From: Polytrichum commune
Taxonomy: Eukaryota; Streptophyta; Polytrichopsida; Polytrichales; Polytrichaceae
DNA: 64,000 bases
Reading direction: 5' to 3'
Assembly (NCBI GenBank): GCA_950295325.1
Contig: OX485806.1
Location: 27,652,001 to 27,716,000, forward strand
Position numbers and translations under genes: made by a program. The notes under the pieces were generated by a model. The model searched no databases. It worked only from the letters and a program-made list of their open reading frames with translations, and had not been told where the DNA came from. Below, piece after piece: positions 11,051-23,367 of this stretch (positions are counted from its first letter, which is position 1; each line of letters starts with the position of its first letter).

Positions 11051-12329
11051 TCATCCATCCAACATAACGAAGCTACATATTCAAATGAAGCTACCTATCC
11101 CGAAATGTTGCATTCCTTCGGCATTCCTAAGAATCAAACAACAAACTCCGCCTGCCTCCAACCCAAAACCTCAAACCCCAACCACAAAACTCACAAAAAA
11201 CCCAATGTCGATGTGCACATTGATAAGATCTGATTGGCGGTGAAGAGAAAGACGTGTAGATGAAACCAGGAGGACGAAGACTAAACTCGTTTGTAACCCT
11301 AACCCTAGCAGGTGACGCAACCGCCTCAGAGGGCAACATTTTGGGAAAGGACTCTAAGCCTCCTCTTCGAAAAGCTGGACCCCCCCCCCCATAATTTGTG
11401 GTCAATTCATCTCGAATGACTCAGATTAAACTGATTTGAAACCCTTAAAACTAGTTCCGATTTCAATTCACCTTAAAAAAGTAACTTCAACCCGCATGCT
11501 ATTTTGTGGTTTTATAAAATATTGGATGAATGAGAGGTGCGACGGTGTGCGAAAATGTGCTCTCTCTAGAGGCCCGGGAACTCAAAGAGCAAGACATGTA
11601 GCCTAATCTAGTGTGGCCCACCTAATTAAGAGGAGACCCGATTTTCCAATTTCTATAGATAGGAGTCATAACGGTGGAATTCAAACAACTAACGCAGCCG
11701 TAGTAACTTACTAATGATTATTGGGCTTCATTTGAAAAGTTACTAATTGCTGCCGGTCAGTAAATGCAGCTGGGGTACATTTGGCACCTGGGAATTCCAT
11801 AATTGCTGCTAAGCAAACCGACCACTTTAAGGGAAATATATTCTCACTTCAGGTGAAGAAGTGGTGGTAGGCTGGCTGGTACGTGACACCCATCATGGCC
11901 ATGTAGGTATGGGCATGCATCATCACATGCATCCATGGATGCATGGATGGATGTCGGTACCTTTTGTGCATAGTGGGCATCATCATCATCATCATCATCA
12001 TCATACCTACACATATACAGAGATGGCTAGATTGGGTCCACGTCCCATGTGACGACGATCCACTTTGAGGTAGGACAAGGAATGGGAATTTGGAATGTGC
12101 TTGAAATGGGATGCGATGTAATAATTGACATCGAGGTTTCTAAGTTTTTGAAGTCTTGCCTCCATTTGTAAATTACATAACATTACTTCAAATTTGGGTC
12201 AAAGGTTTGTCATGACATGATAGTTTAACTTCATAAAAAGCCAAAATTTTTGGTCAAAGTCAAACATTTTTTTCGTTGCACCAAACTTGGGGATTCGAAG
12301 ACCACTTGAGCATTATGAAATGCTTGAAT
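11051..12329. other. Intergenic, with a (CAT)n run
   Basis: No gene was recognised. 11296-11310 contains TAACCCTAACCCTAG, a telo-box-like motif too short to be a telomere. A (CAT)n microsatellite occupies 11978-12004. A poly-C run sits near 11380-11390. Confidence 0.45.
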
Positions 12330-12339
12330 TGCGGTAAAA

Positions 12340-12735
12340 CATGAAGGGTAAGATAGAGGGGTCTTTAGTTTTTATTTTTCTAATTCAAGTAGCCCACTTC
12401 TCCTAAGATATGGAAACATGCGATTAGTATGAGATAGTTAGCAAGTGCAAATCGAGGTTGTAGTTACTTTTCTCATAATTATTTTGGAGCTTAATATATG
12501 AATATCTCACATCATCCTCAAAGTGAAGATTCTCATTGAATGGTCATGAAAGTCCTCCCCAAATTGGTTGGTTGTTGACCCTAGTCTAGTCATCTTATTT
12601 TGAGCATGAAGTCCAACCTGTTCTAGACACATGTCTGTTGGGTGTATGTTCTTGGAACCACACCAAACCACACCACTTAAACATAGGCGATTGTTTTAAG
12701 AGAAGTAACCCAAGTAGGTGCGTCTACCTTATCTT
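12340..12735 (+). mobile_element. MITE-like family A, copy 1
   Basis: One of about ten diverged copies of a 350-400 bp element. Hallmarks in order: CCCACTTCTCCTA.GATATG, CGATTAGTA, GAGAT.GTTAGCAA, CTCATAATT, GGAGCT, TGAATATCT, AAAGTGAAGATTCT, a TTTTGAGCA block, TTCTTGGAACCACACC, and a closing CGTCTACCTTA. Full copies start with TAAGGTAGAYG and end with CGTCTACCTTA, so short TIRs are present. Other copies: 14857-15236, 25440-25800, 28592-28995 (inverted), 35265-35617, 38410-38800, 40120-40457, 40457-40690, 55220-55510, 62230-62430. Non-coding. Confidence 0.7.
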
Positions 12736-12802
12736 TACTAAACACGATGCTTAAGGTAGGAGGGTCTTAAGTGGCTTGTTTTTTTTTAAGTTGACCCCTA
12801 TA

Positions 12803-13115
12803 TTTGATTAGTATGTGGTTTGGTGAAGATCAGAGCGCAAACATCATAAATACACATGTTTAAACGAGATTAAACTACTAATGTTCAAATATTAATAATT
12901 ATTTTACACTCAATAACGAGCACAGTTGGGAGGACTTATTTATCTAGTTAAGAAATCAACAAACATGCACTTCCGATAACCATAACTAAGTAAATGGAGG
13001 TCAAATTTTCAATCCGGTTTTTACCGATGTTTCATTGTAGATTCGCTAAAGCAACACAATTTATGTTGTGTAAATCTAAGGGTGGAAGTTGGAGAACATG
13101 AAAGACAAACCAAAT
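12803..13115 (+). repeat. Dispersed repeat family G, copy 1
   Basis: It aligns along about 310 bp with 51275-51590 in the same orientation. Shared pieces include TATTTGATT.GT.TGTGGTT, CAAACATCATAAA, ACACTCAATA, AAGAAATCAAC, AACATG.ACTTCC and TTGTGTAAATCTAA. Function and class are unknown. Confidence 0.65.
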
Positions 13116-14564
13116 AATATTCACATACCTTAATGTAGCCAAAGTGGATGGTTAACATGGGCGTTGGGATGGCGATGCATGCGTTCCATAGCATCGGATG
13201 GCATGCATGGCATGTATGTGTCGGATGGATGGATGGATGGGTATGCGTATGTATTGTACATGACGATGCCATGGACATTCAAGCCACGGCGCCCCCTCCC
13301 CTCCCCTCCCCTCCTAGACTCGTCTCGCCTCGCCCTCTCGTGCTTTCCTCCTCGCAAAATCACGGGGGCTATGGTGCTCGGATTGGCACCCCGGCCATCT
13401 CCTCAACACGGGGAGTAACGGCGATGGCCTACTTCGTTTTCTCTCGAATCATTTTGAGCCTCTCTACAGGTTTTCCCGTGGATCCGTTAAGATTTGTGGT
13501 TAGTTGGGGACGTTGAGGCATTTCTGTCTGTTTTCTCGGGACTTGCCATTTATTCGATTCAGGCCGACGCTAATCTCTCATACATCCGCAGAGTGAGATT
13601 TTCGAGGCTCGAACCTCTTATGAGTCGGTGTTCGATGGTATTTGGGGAAGTTGGTAATAGTTTGGGATATTGCTCCCCGTCGATGTCGAGGTTTGAGGTG
13701 ATTTATTCTGGTTGTGGTGGGATTCCATACCCGGTTCGTTAGAGAGGGAAATAGAAAGAAAGGTGGAGACGCTGAGATTTGTAGTGGATTTGGAGCCTAT
13801 TTTAAGGTTTGTTCGTTTTTAGCTTTTTCTCCGAGTTCTGTGTATGGAGACTTGCGTGGAGGAACCCTAGGTAGGCGGGGAGGCCGATTTGAGGAGCCTT
13901 GTAAGGCGCGTGCTAAGGGCTTGATTTCTAGAGCTTTGCAAGTAGATGCAGGTACGGTACCCGTTCGCGGAGGCTTCGAGGTTTGGAAGTGTGTTTGGAG
14001 CACAATTGTGGCCCCTGTGAATGCGTCGCAGTTTTTATTTCTTTCTCTCAGTCTCGTCGTCTCTGGTGTCCATGCGTTGATTGTGGAAGAAGCTGCTACG
14101 CACTCCTTGATGGCCATCGAAGTCTGAGAGGGATAAACCTCGTCTTTTGCTTAATCAGACAAACGCAGCGTGGATTACGAGGAGTACTGGAGCATCAGGG
14201 AGTCTTCTCGTGATGCCTTAGAGTGACAGTAAGGTGCAATAATTGGAGATCGATATGGAATTGCTCTTTCTTAAGAAAGATGAGATGGTGTGAGAATGGA
14301 GGTCTCGGGAGAGTTTTTCCTTTCAATCTCCATGTTGTCCTTTGTGTGTTCATGCAGTAACTAATGGCCATCGAAGTCTGAGAGAATAAACCTCTTCTTT
14401 TGCTTCATTAGACAAACGCAGTGTAGATTACGACAAGTCCTGGTTCATAATTGGAGATCGGTTGAAGAAGTGGCGGTTTGTTGAGGAAGATGAGATGGTG
14501 TGAGGGGGTAAGAGCTGAGGAGGAAGAGAGATAAGAGCAGGAAGAGGAAGCAGGAGGGATAACC
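13116..14564 (+). promoter_or_regulatory. Probable promoter and 5' leader region of the XB3-like gene
   Basis: Composition changes sharply from AT-rich to GC- and pyrimidine-rich near 13285 (CCCCTCCCCTCCCCTCC), typical of a plant core promoter or 5' UTR. No reliable TATA box or start site can be fixed. The stretch contains a segmental duplication (14110-14294 against 14362-14503). Short frames at 13148-14213 fall in different phases and look like leader sequence, not genes. A (GGAT)n run lies near 13222-13240. Confidence 0.5.
14110..14503 (+). repeat. Segmental direct duplication in the XB3 leader
   Basis: TGGCCATCGAAGTCTGAGAG at 14112 recurs at 14364. It is followed in both copies by ATAAACCTC.TCTTTTGCTT, AGACAAACGCAG.GT.GATTACGA, then ATAATTGGAGATCG and GATGAGATGGTGTGAG. 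The copies differ by substitutions and one internal indel. The first copy extends to about 14294 and the second to 14503, ending 61 bp before the start codon. Confidence 0.88.
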
Positions 14565-17500
14565 ATGGGAAATTCATTCGGTTGCTCGGCATCTGGGGAG
14601 CGATTGGTGTCTGCGGCGCGAGATGGCGATTTGCAGGAAGCGCAGGCTCTATTGGACTGCAACCCTCGGCTGGCAAAGTACTCCACCTTTGGCGTGCGCA
14701 ACTCGCCTCTCCACTTTTCGGCAATGCAAGGCCACAACGAGGTTTGTTTGTTTTGTGCCTCTCTCTGTGGATTAAGTTCAGAAGTCTGCTGTAATGTGTG
14801 TGTTTGAGTTTCTTTACTGTGTCAGATGATGGAATCCAATAAATAAGCCTTCCTTGGACCTATAAGGTAGATGGGTCTTAAATGGTTACTTTGACCGACT
14901 CGCTCACTTGTCCTAGGATATGAAACACGCGATTAGTAGTATAATTGCACGAGGTGGTAAGGAATTTTAATCGATGCTGTAGCTACTTTCCTCATAATTT
15001 TTGGAGCTCATTTGAATATCGTACTTATTTCCAAAGTGAAGGTTTTTGTGCTCATTAAGTGGTCATATTGGCCCCAATTAAGCCTTGAATAGTTACCACA
15101 TTTGAGCAGGCAATCCAATCTCTTCTAAACACGTGTCTTTTTGGTATCCGTCCTTGGAGCCACCCCAAACCACGTATCACTCAAATAGAGGTGTCTGATG
15201 AATGTAAGTAACTGAATAAGGCGTGTCTACCTTAATGAATCTGGATACTACTTACTGAGGATCCCACAAGTTTGCAAACCAGTAGGGTTTGGCTATTTGA
15301 GGATATTTTTTGTTTTTGATTCCATTCGTGTCTATATACCATGCAAGAACCTTCATACCTAGGTAAATTCGCCCTAGTTAATATTCTATATAACTCGGGT
15401 ATACAAAGATTCTTCCACCTTGAGATAGGTACTGATCAAATATCAATATCTGACTGGTAATATAATTTTGATGATACCCATTGGTAGGTTCTTTGATACT
15501 ATGCATTCACCTATATACCAGTCCAACATTGGTGACAACTTTCGAGAGAGGGTGCTAATTTGCGGTAGTTTCCGTGGATTCTTTTGGAGTGTCACCTACT
15601 CCTATTGGGAGCCTTGACTTTGAAGGCAATCTTTCCTTATGAGAGTTTCATGCAATTATGCAATTTTGCAGTTTGAATCAGCACGAGATGGCCCAAACAT
15701 GCTTAAGTATGTGATGGCCTCATTTCACCTTCAAACAGAAAGTAACTAATTCTGATTCCCCTGGTTCCCCTGATTCCCTGTTGAGGCTTTCTTTAAGCAA
15801 GCTCAATCAATGAGGAAGCACGAAACACATTATGAAACTGTTGTGTTTTTTTTGACCGCTTCCTTGGGGGTTATTGACATATAACAATTGATAAGATCCA
15901 TTGCCATTTACGGTCTATATGAAACTTCTATATTTAGAGATATTAGCATTGGCTTCTGATCCTTGAAGGGCGAAGTTGATGGACTGATGGTTCATAGTGA
16001 GGCATGGGTTTAGTAAAGGTATATCTAGGTCTGATTTTCTGAAATATTGCATGTATAGGCATTCAATTTCCTTCATTATTTTCATCCTGTGTAGCTTCTT
16101 GCTCCTTATTTCCGGCTTTGGACTTCATGGATTTCTACATTCTGCATTCTTGATATTGAGCAATTTAATGCATGTAAGGTTTATGGATCCTTACTACCTG
16201 TAAATGTTGTGATCTGGTTATAGTATATAGCCACATTCAGTTTGTAATAATTGTGACATGTCATGCTGGGCAGATTGTCTCACTGCTTCTGGAATGTGGA
16301 GTTGAAGTCAACACAAGGAACTACTGTGGACAGGTTTGTAGTTTCTGAGCTGGATAGCATCCTTTGTGACATGTAGCTACTTGGGTTGGGATACTATGCA
16401 ATATTTGGCAATGAGTTTCTTGTTTATGAGCTTAGCCACACATATATTTGCATAGCACTATTGTAGATGAGCTCTCCAATACCTTCTGTATTTATTGTCA
16501 TGGAATGGGTGTGGACAGCTGTTCTAACGTTGTTTTATGAATTTGCAGACTGCATTAATGCAGGCATGTCGATATGGGCACTGGGAGGTGGTGCAGACCT
16601 TGCTTCTTTACAGGGCAAATGTAAGCAGAGCATGAATTGGATAGGCATTGCGTTTTTGTCCTTTCCGAGTTCCTAGTCTTTTAGCTGTGTGAATATTTGT
16701 CAGGGGTGGAGAAGATGGTGAATTGTCAGTGTCATCTCCCTTTTGATAGCATGAAGGTTTGGGCTGAATCTAATAAAGCTATGACTAACTCTTGAAGATA
16801 ACCAATCGGGCACATGGGGTGGATTATTAGGCACTGGTGATCATGAGAAAGGTGGTGAGATTTTCATTAGTTCACTGCTGAATGACTAGGCAGTCTTTAT
16901 ACATGTTTGAACCTCTGTGCTATTCAGAGGGCGATTTCCTGTAAGTAGGGCATAGAGACAAGTTGGTCAAGTTTGATGTTATTGGTCTTCTAATTAGAAC
17001 TGGTTTTAAAATGGACTGTCACTCAAGGTTAGGGATGAGGAAGTGGTATCACATCAATTACATGTGAGGGGATATACTGGAGCCATTTATTGTATGTGGA
17101 AATGCACTATCTGTAAATTCCTCAATAATCAGTACAATGATTTGTGCAGTGTTCTCATTGGGGACTGTGTTAGAAAAACCTCTGCGGGGCTTCCAAACTT
17201 GCATCATCGGCAACTGACAAGGGTGTTTAGCCCTGGCAGTGACATTGTGAAGCTCCCCTGGTCTTTCTAACACAGGTTTCTAATGCAGATACTGTTAACA
17301 TGGCGGATGTCGGACTTTGTCCGTTACCTGATTGGAAGGTACCCAAATGGAATCCAGTATGGATCCCAGGTACAGAGTGCTTGCTTCACGTACTCTTTCT
17401 GGATCATGTTTCTTGGAAAGGCTTGCATGTTCCTTGGAGACTGGTCAACAATTGGATGAAAGAGGCTCATGTTAGGGGAGAACAGAGGAGGATTGTATCT

Positions 17501-20500
17501 TTCTTATGTACTCCTGACAACCTGGAAGTTGATTACTACCCCCACCCAGAAGTTCTATAATGAGACCAAAGAAGAAAAGTGAAACCTTCTCGTAATGCTG
17601 AAAAATAAAATGAGACTTTTCCTCCGGAGTTTCATATATGGCAGTCATATGAATTTAGGCTATTTTTCGACATGGCTGGTTTGTTGGGAAGTCTCTTGAG
17701 ACTAGAGCAAGTTCTGCCTTCTTATATTGTGAAAATTGGATTGTCATATTCAAATCAGCTTCCTTGTGAAGCTAATTAGGTGGATTAGCTGTTTGGTATG
17801 TGTGCAGGTTAACAGAGCTGACTATTTAAATGGTCGGACTGCACTTCATTTTGCAGCAGTCAGTGGACATGCTCGTTCCATACGGCTCATTGTTTCTGAT
17901 TATGTACCCAGTGTGCCTCACTTGTGGAGCACTTTGCAGCCAGCTAGCAAGGATGATTCACCGTCGATGAAAAATTACGTAGACCAAAGGTCGATTCTTG
18001 CAAACCCAGTGTAACATACTTGTGAAGCTCCAATGTGGGAAGGGGCAATATGTTATTCATATTGAAGTTTTTGTCAAGGGGAATTTTTGTTCAGAGTTGC
18101 TCCCCTATGATTACCCATTGGGTGTTCTACATCCAAAATTGATAATTTCTTTCTACCTGTGGTGCATACTTGGAGATTGTGTTTGAATTTGAACGAGGAG
18201 TGACCAATTCAGTGCATTGAGGGTCAAACTCATTTTAGCACCGCCTGGCATGCCAAAGTGAGTTTCACCCTCAAATGAACCAAAATAGATCAATCTTTGT
18301 TAAAACCTCCACACGATCTGTGCACCAAATGCTAAGCAGACATGGAAGGTGTTGTATGCAAAAGAACCAATTCCTGACCAAAAATTCCAATGAGTGAAAG
18401 GATACCTTTATTGAACTTCTACAAACTTTTGACTTTTTCTTTTAGATAATCCAGTGTCAAAGGGGTGGATGGTTTATAGTACCTCCTAGTGTATGTAGAA
18501 GGGTTAGAAAGCTATGGTCATTTCTTCCTATTAGATTTATTAAAAAAATAATCCTCTTCTCACTCCCTCATTGGTTAGTTAGCCTTAGTTTGCCGTAGCC
18601 TGTGTGATTTCTGAAGTACCTCATTGATTTATATTTTGCGTTTGTTGTCTTTCTTGCAGTGCTTTAGGAAGGATTGTCAACAAAGCTGCGGATGGAGGCA
18701 TTACAGCTCTGCACATGGCTGCTCTTAATAGCCATACAGAATGTGTGCAGTTGCTGTTGGACCTTGCGGCAAATGTTTTTGCTGTTACCATTCAAGATGG
18801 CACAACTATTGACTTGATAGGTACGTGCAGATGTTGAGTTTGGTTGTTTGCACCTATTAATTCCTGAAATGAGGACTTTGGCAGATGATTTTTAGATTCT
18901 TAAATCGAGATTTCACTGTTTTTATATCAGATTAGATCAGTGGTTGTTCAGTAAACATATTGGCCTGCATCAGAGTCTACAAAGTTCCTGTAGGAGCATT
19001 ACATATAAGGAGGACCTGGCAAGCCGCACCCTTGTTGTGTACTGAACCCTTGGTTGCCTGATACTATTTTCTGGCAGGGGCTGGTAGTTCTCCACTACAT
19101 TATGCTGCTTGTGGAGGCAGTATTCCTTGCTGCCAGGTGTGCATCCTCATCATATTGATCATAGTGTTTATATCTTGGGAGTCACAATGTTATTTAGAGT
19201 ATTTGCTTTCAAAGCGTTGTCTCCTGGACTATTAAATTGACAAGCTTATGAAATACATCATGTAATCTTATTGGATCTACATGTGGGCAGGCTTTGCTGT
19301 CCAGAGGTGCAGATCGGAGCACTACAAACTGCAATGGGTATGCTTTCAACTTTGTAGACTTCATTGATGAGATGGCATGTATGTGTGGATCATCTTGTGA
19401 GTATGATGGTAATTTATACTACATAGAGGTGATGGAATTCTCCAGGTTGACATTCTTGGAGCAGAGTCTGCCGTTGTGGTTGGTTTACGTTATAAAATGA
19501 TCTACTTGGTTGGATTAATCGGTGAACACATCAGTGACCACATTGGATGTCCCATTTAAATGATCTAGGTGGACTGCGCTGCAAGTGGCTCGCTTGTGGC
19601 GTCGGCATTGGTTGGAACCTCTGTTATCCCCAGAGTCAATTCATTCCATCCAACCTTTTCCACCCTCCCGCTACTTGGCACTCCCACTTTCCAGCATCAT
19701 GAAGATAGCCAGGTCCGTCTTGAAACAAAATATTCTGAAGCATCTCAAACCTATACTTGCTTGACAGTTGATTAGGAATCCACTGTCTGCATATAGGTAC
19801 AGAGGTAGAGAGCAAGTATATCATTCAATTCAGTTCACACAGATATAATTGTGCTCAAATACTGTCGAGAAGACTTCCTACTTTTGAAATTTATAAACAT
19901 ATGCTGTACTTCAGGAACTAAGTTCTGCAAACCTTGTGAAGTTAACTTATTGGACGAAGATATCTGGAATTTTGGATGACAGGGACTGTGGATGGCGAAG
20001 TGTTGATCCTGCACCTGTTGATGCTGATCCTTGTTCTGTCTGTCTAGAAAGACGATGCACAGTCGCTGCAGAAGGTAATATCTAGTTATTCTGGATGTTA
20101 CTGAGAAGTAATTCTAGAGTTTGCTGCAAAATACTGGACCACAAGTGGCTGCAAGTCTGACTCTAGTTTGTCTTTATGATCATGATTTGTCTTTCTTTTC
20201 TTCCATCTCCTTTTCTTTTGATGATCATTCTGATAAGGTTGTTTGGGATGCCAGGTTGTGGGCATGAGCTTTGCACCCGTTGTGCTCTCTATCTATGTTC
20301 AACAAACACTGTCGCGGCTGCAGCCAGCAGTCCTCCTGGCTCCATTCCATGCCCTCTCTGCAGACATGGTGTTGTCTCCTTCATCAAGCTTCCCACAACA
20401 ATGTCCTTGAAGGACCTTGCAAAAGTGAACCTGACATCTCTTGCCCTCTGTACAGCATGTGCGATGGAGATTACGGAGCCGAATTCTGCAAAAGCCCTTC

Positions 20501-20946
20501 TCCAAAAGGAGCATAGGGGCGGTTGCCGCGTCTCTCCCTTGTCTACACATTCCCTCAGATTGACATGTCCTGGATTCTCCTCCCTAAATTGTCCAGGAGG
20601 GTTTGAGTCTATTGACGAAACATCTGGCTCAACTTCCCCAGCTCTTACATGTGGGTTTTCTAGGTCGGATTCTCGATCAGAGGTGAGAACTGATGACTCA
20701 ACCACCATTGAAACTCTTGCTTGGCCTGTACCTTCAAGAGTCTCAATGCTACGGACTGCAGCTGCTGGGGGAACACATACTTTGGCATCGCATATTCAGA
20801 ATGAGGACGTGCCTTCAACTTCAAAACCTGTCTCTGCTCGCACACAGCGTGACTTTCCATCCCCAAAGAAGGGGACTGCCAGGTGGTCTTTGAGAAAACC
20901 CTTCAGATGGGCTAGCTACTCTAGCTTGCACTCAAATAGGGACTAA
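14565..20946 (+). CDS. XB3/XBAT-type ankyrin-repeat RING E3 ubiquitin ligase
   Basis: Plant E3 ligases of this family pair N-terminal ankyrin repeats, which bind substrate or partner, with a C-terminal RING that recruits E2. Coding exons: 14565-14741, 16274-16333, 16549-16620, 17808-17989, 18660-18820, 19078-19136, 19291-19337, 19569-19716, 19915-20074, 20255-20946, giving about 585 residues, close to the family size. The N-terminus [20 protein letters not shown] is nearly that of Arabidopsis XBAT33; Gly2 and Cys7 could be lipidated (inference). About five ankyrin units span residues 47-290 ([59 protein letters not shown]). The RING is C342-x2-C345, C357-x-H359, C362-x2-C365, C388-x2-C391, a complete C3HC4. 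The tail is Ser/Thr-rich. The start ATG has a good context (AACCATGG). The exon 8 donor is uncertain: the consensus GT at 19713 breaks frame, so I used the one at 19717. Intron 1 carries a family A repeat. Confidence 0.95.
14857..15236 (+). mobile_element. MITE-like family A, copy 2 (XB3 intron 1)
   Basis: A nearly full copy running from TAAGGTAGATGGGTCTTAAA to GGCGTGTCTACCTTAA. The ends are imperfect inverted repeats (TAAGGTAGAYG). It carries all hallmarks of the family in order and lies wholly within intron 1. Confidence 0.75.
16621..17807 (+). other. XB3 intron 3 with unexplained open frames
   Basis: This 1.19-kb intron contains an 86-codon frame at 17300-17560. An overlapping frame from about 17290 also stays open and has a hydrophobic stretch ([16 protein letters not shown]). 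Neither matches a domain I know and neither fits the XB3 reading frame. It could be chance or a captured gene fragment. Confidence 0.35.
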
Positions 20947-23034
20947 GTCACAGTCCCAAGTTCATCTCTGCATATTTTGTAGCAATTGCCTCTTATTTCC
21001 TGTTGAGATGAGAGGTGCTGGTGCAATCTGGAGCAGTAGGGCAACCGTTTACCAACACCCATGCTCCCCCCAGGTTGTGAATTCTTCAACGCCACTGTCA
21101 TACCCAGTGTCACCTTTCAAGAATTGTTTCAACTGATAACTTGGTGAAACTGGAAAGTCAGATGCTAGAAGGACTTCTGCGCAAGCAGCAGCAGCAGCAG
21201 CTGCGCTGGAAACTGGTTGATTGGTACATTTTGTGCGCTCCTCATTCGTAGTGTTTCTTATACAACCTGTGCTCAGGTGGCACATCTGGAGTGGGAGTGG
21301 GACGAAGATCTCACCATTTCTTGAGAGGGATATAGAAGGTCTCAATTCGGGACTGTGATTCTGCAAGTATTTATCCCCTGGATGCTGCTTTTCCATGTGA
21401 ACACATGGCACCTGAGGACAGGGGAAAAAATCATTGTACAATGTGTTTCAATATTGAGTTCTCATGCCGAAATTGCTTGGCTTGTTCACAAAGGTTGGTT
21501 GGTTTTAATCTTGGGTGACTTTCTGAAACAGTGAGTTCATTGACCTTGTTCACATCTATTTGGTGGAGAGGATCGTTTCCAGGTTATTGGTCTTTCCCCT
21601 GAAGTTGCTTAGTTTCCCTAAAGCGTCTCGTGTTGCTGACCTTTACTGAAAGGAGGGCAGTGACATGGACCCTCAAGGAAATCTGGCAGACTGGAATTTC
21701 CTTGACAGGATTGGTTTTGAAATGCCGGTTAGTGATTTCTCAAGTTGCTGCAGATGGTGTTGTTGATCTTGGGAAAAATGTGGGAGAATGTGTTGTGGCA
21801 GCTCAAACTTGTAAACCTCTCGATATTTTGCAAAGCATATTCAAGGTATGTGTCACCTTTCTTAATTGAACACCTACATTGTTGGCTGGTATTTGGCAAG
21901 GCTTGTAGTTATCAACGGACATTTAAAGACACGTGTTATGGTGAGAGTGGGCTTTGTCCTACAAAATTTAGACACAGTGTGGAGGGTCTATGTGATTGTT
22001 AGTAGATAATTTTTTTCCCTTCAGTTTGACCTCTTATAAGTTTTACTTCGTCTCAACTCCGATTCTGGAACTTGAAATGACAAAGTGCGCGATTCTACAC
22101 TGATGAGACGATTTTCCGATCTGATATGAGGGCCAAAATTGTCTGTGGAGTTGGAGGTGCCCATGAAAGGGCCACATACCTCAGTACTGAATTGTTTTCT
22201 ACTCACCAGGTGGGGTTGTGTGTGCTGCTCCTCAACACGTCCTTGTCACGTCATCTGGTTGCGTATTTGCGTTTTTAAGAAACCGACAGGGCCGGAACAT
22301 TCTTGGGAGTACACAATGCTTTAGGTAAGCAACCTGTGCCACTTTGTAGTTTTAGAAAGGAGGCATGACAGCGGCAATTAAAAAGCATAAACATTCTTTG
22401 TGTACGTTGACAATTGTCGGGTGACGTGCAGGCTTTCGAGGTCTCGGGCCCCCCGATAGATCAGTACTCGGAAGTTTGAGTACGAAGGTCACCAGCAAAC
22501 CAACGTCAAGTACAGAATGTGTAAAGAAGAAGCATCTGTATTGGACACTCGAGACGCCATCACGCTAAAAAAACACTTGGTGCATTTGTATTCATGCGTT
22601 TTTGACATCGCAGAGCCTTTTATCAGAGCTCTGCTCACCATCCAACAACTTCCCCCTGTCCACGAAGTTATGTAATCTACGTCACACGCACACCGACAAC
22701 ACATGGCTTCATCTCCTCTCTCGCATCACCCCAACCAACACCTCAATAACCTGCACACCAACTGACACAACAAAGCAACAAATGTCCTCGCTGCACTATT
22801 AAAATCCCTCGCAGCCTTGTGCACGATGTTTTACTGTCATGCTTGATGGCAACACCAGGGACCACACCATCGAAATAACTTCTGCCATTGCACTTGTTTC
22901 GGGCCTTGTTGTCAATGTCTAGTCTGATTGCGTTTGGACATTCTATGTGTCCACTACTTGCCCATGGATTCCAACTCACACTTCCTCCCATCACCAACCA
23001 CTTCAGACCTTGGACAAATAACCAACTGATTCAA
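20947..23034 (+). other. 3' UTR and downstream region of the XB3-like gene
   Basis: No further coding exon was recognised. A CAG run with complementary flanks near 21178-21210 (GCGCAAGCAGC...GCTGCGC) could fold. The end of the transcript cannot be placed. Frames such as 21049-21441 (minus) and 21630-21869 show no domains. Confidence 0.4.
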
Positions 23035-23362
23035 CTACACAAAATATGATATTTAGTGTTTGATACACTGAATACGAATGCATACACTAAATATCAATAA
23101 CCCTATGAAAGTAAGTAACGTTGAATGTAAACTCAAACACTAAATATCAACTATGGTAATATGTGGAAGTTACATGTTTGAATTTAGTGTTAGTAAGGAT
23201 ATGGAAAAAAAGGACATAATAAGGGAGGTGGCAGTAGGGAAGGTAGCGGCACATTTATGTTGAACATTGATTGTCAAGGAATTGAGAATTAGTGTTGAGC
23301 AAGGTAGGGTGGTAATAACAACACTAAACATAATCAAACACTAAATATCATATTATGTGTAG
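23035..23362 (+). mobile_element. MITE family M1, copy 2 (about 328 bp)
   Basis: It starts CTACACAAAATATGATATTT and ends with an inverted counterpart ATATCATATTATGTGTAG. It aligns with 3025-3327 throughout and has a GGACATAATAAGGGAGGTGG segment, also present inverted in the copy at 41162-41487 and absent from copy 1. The flanking CAA/TTG extends the inverted match by three bases. Confidence 0.88.
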
Positions 23363-23367
23363 TTGCG

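Noticed and set aside
11296-11310. Telomere-like TAACCCTAACCCTAG
   Set aside because: Only two units; short telo-box motifs are common in plant DNA.
13714-14127. 137-codon plus-strand frame and its 106-codon antisense in the XB3 leader
   Set aside because: No motif; the frame runs through the duplicated leader segment and the composition is that of a GC-rich leader.
20289-20708. 139-codon minus-strand frame opposite the RING exon
   Set aside because: It is antisense to the well-supported XB3 exon 10 and has no domain.
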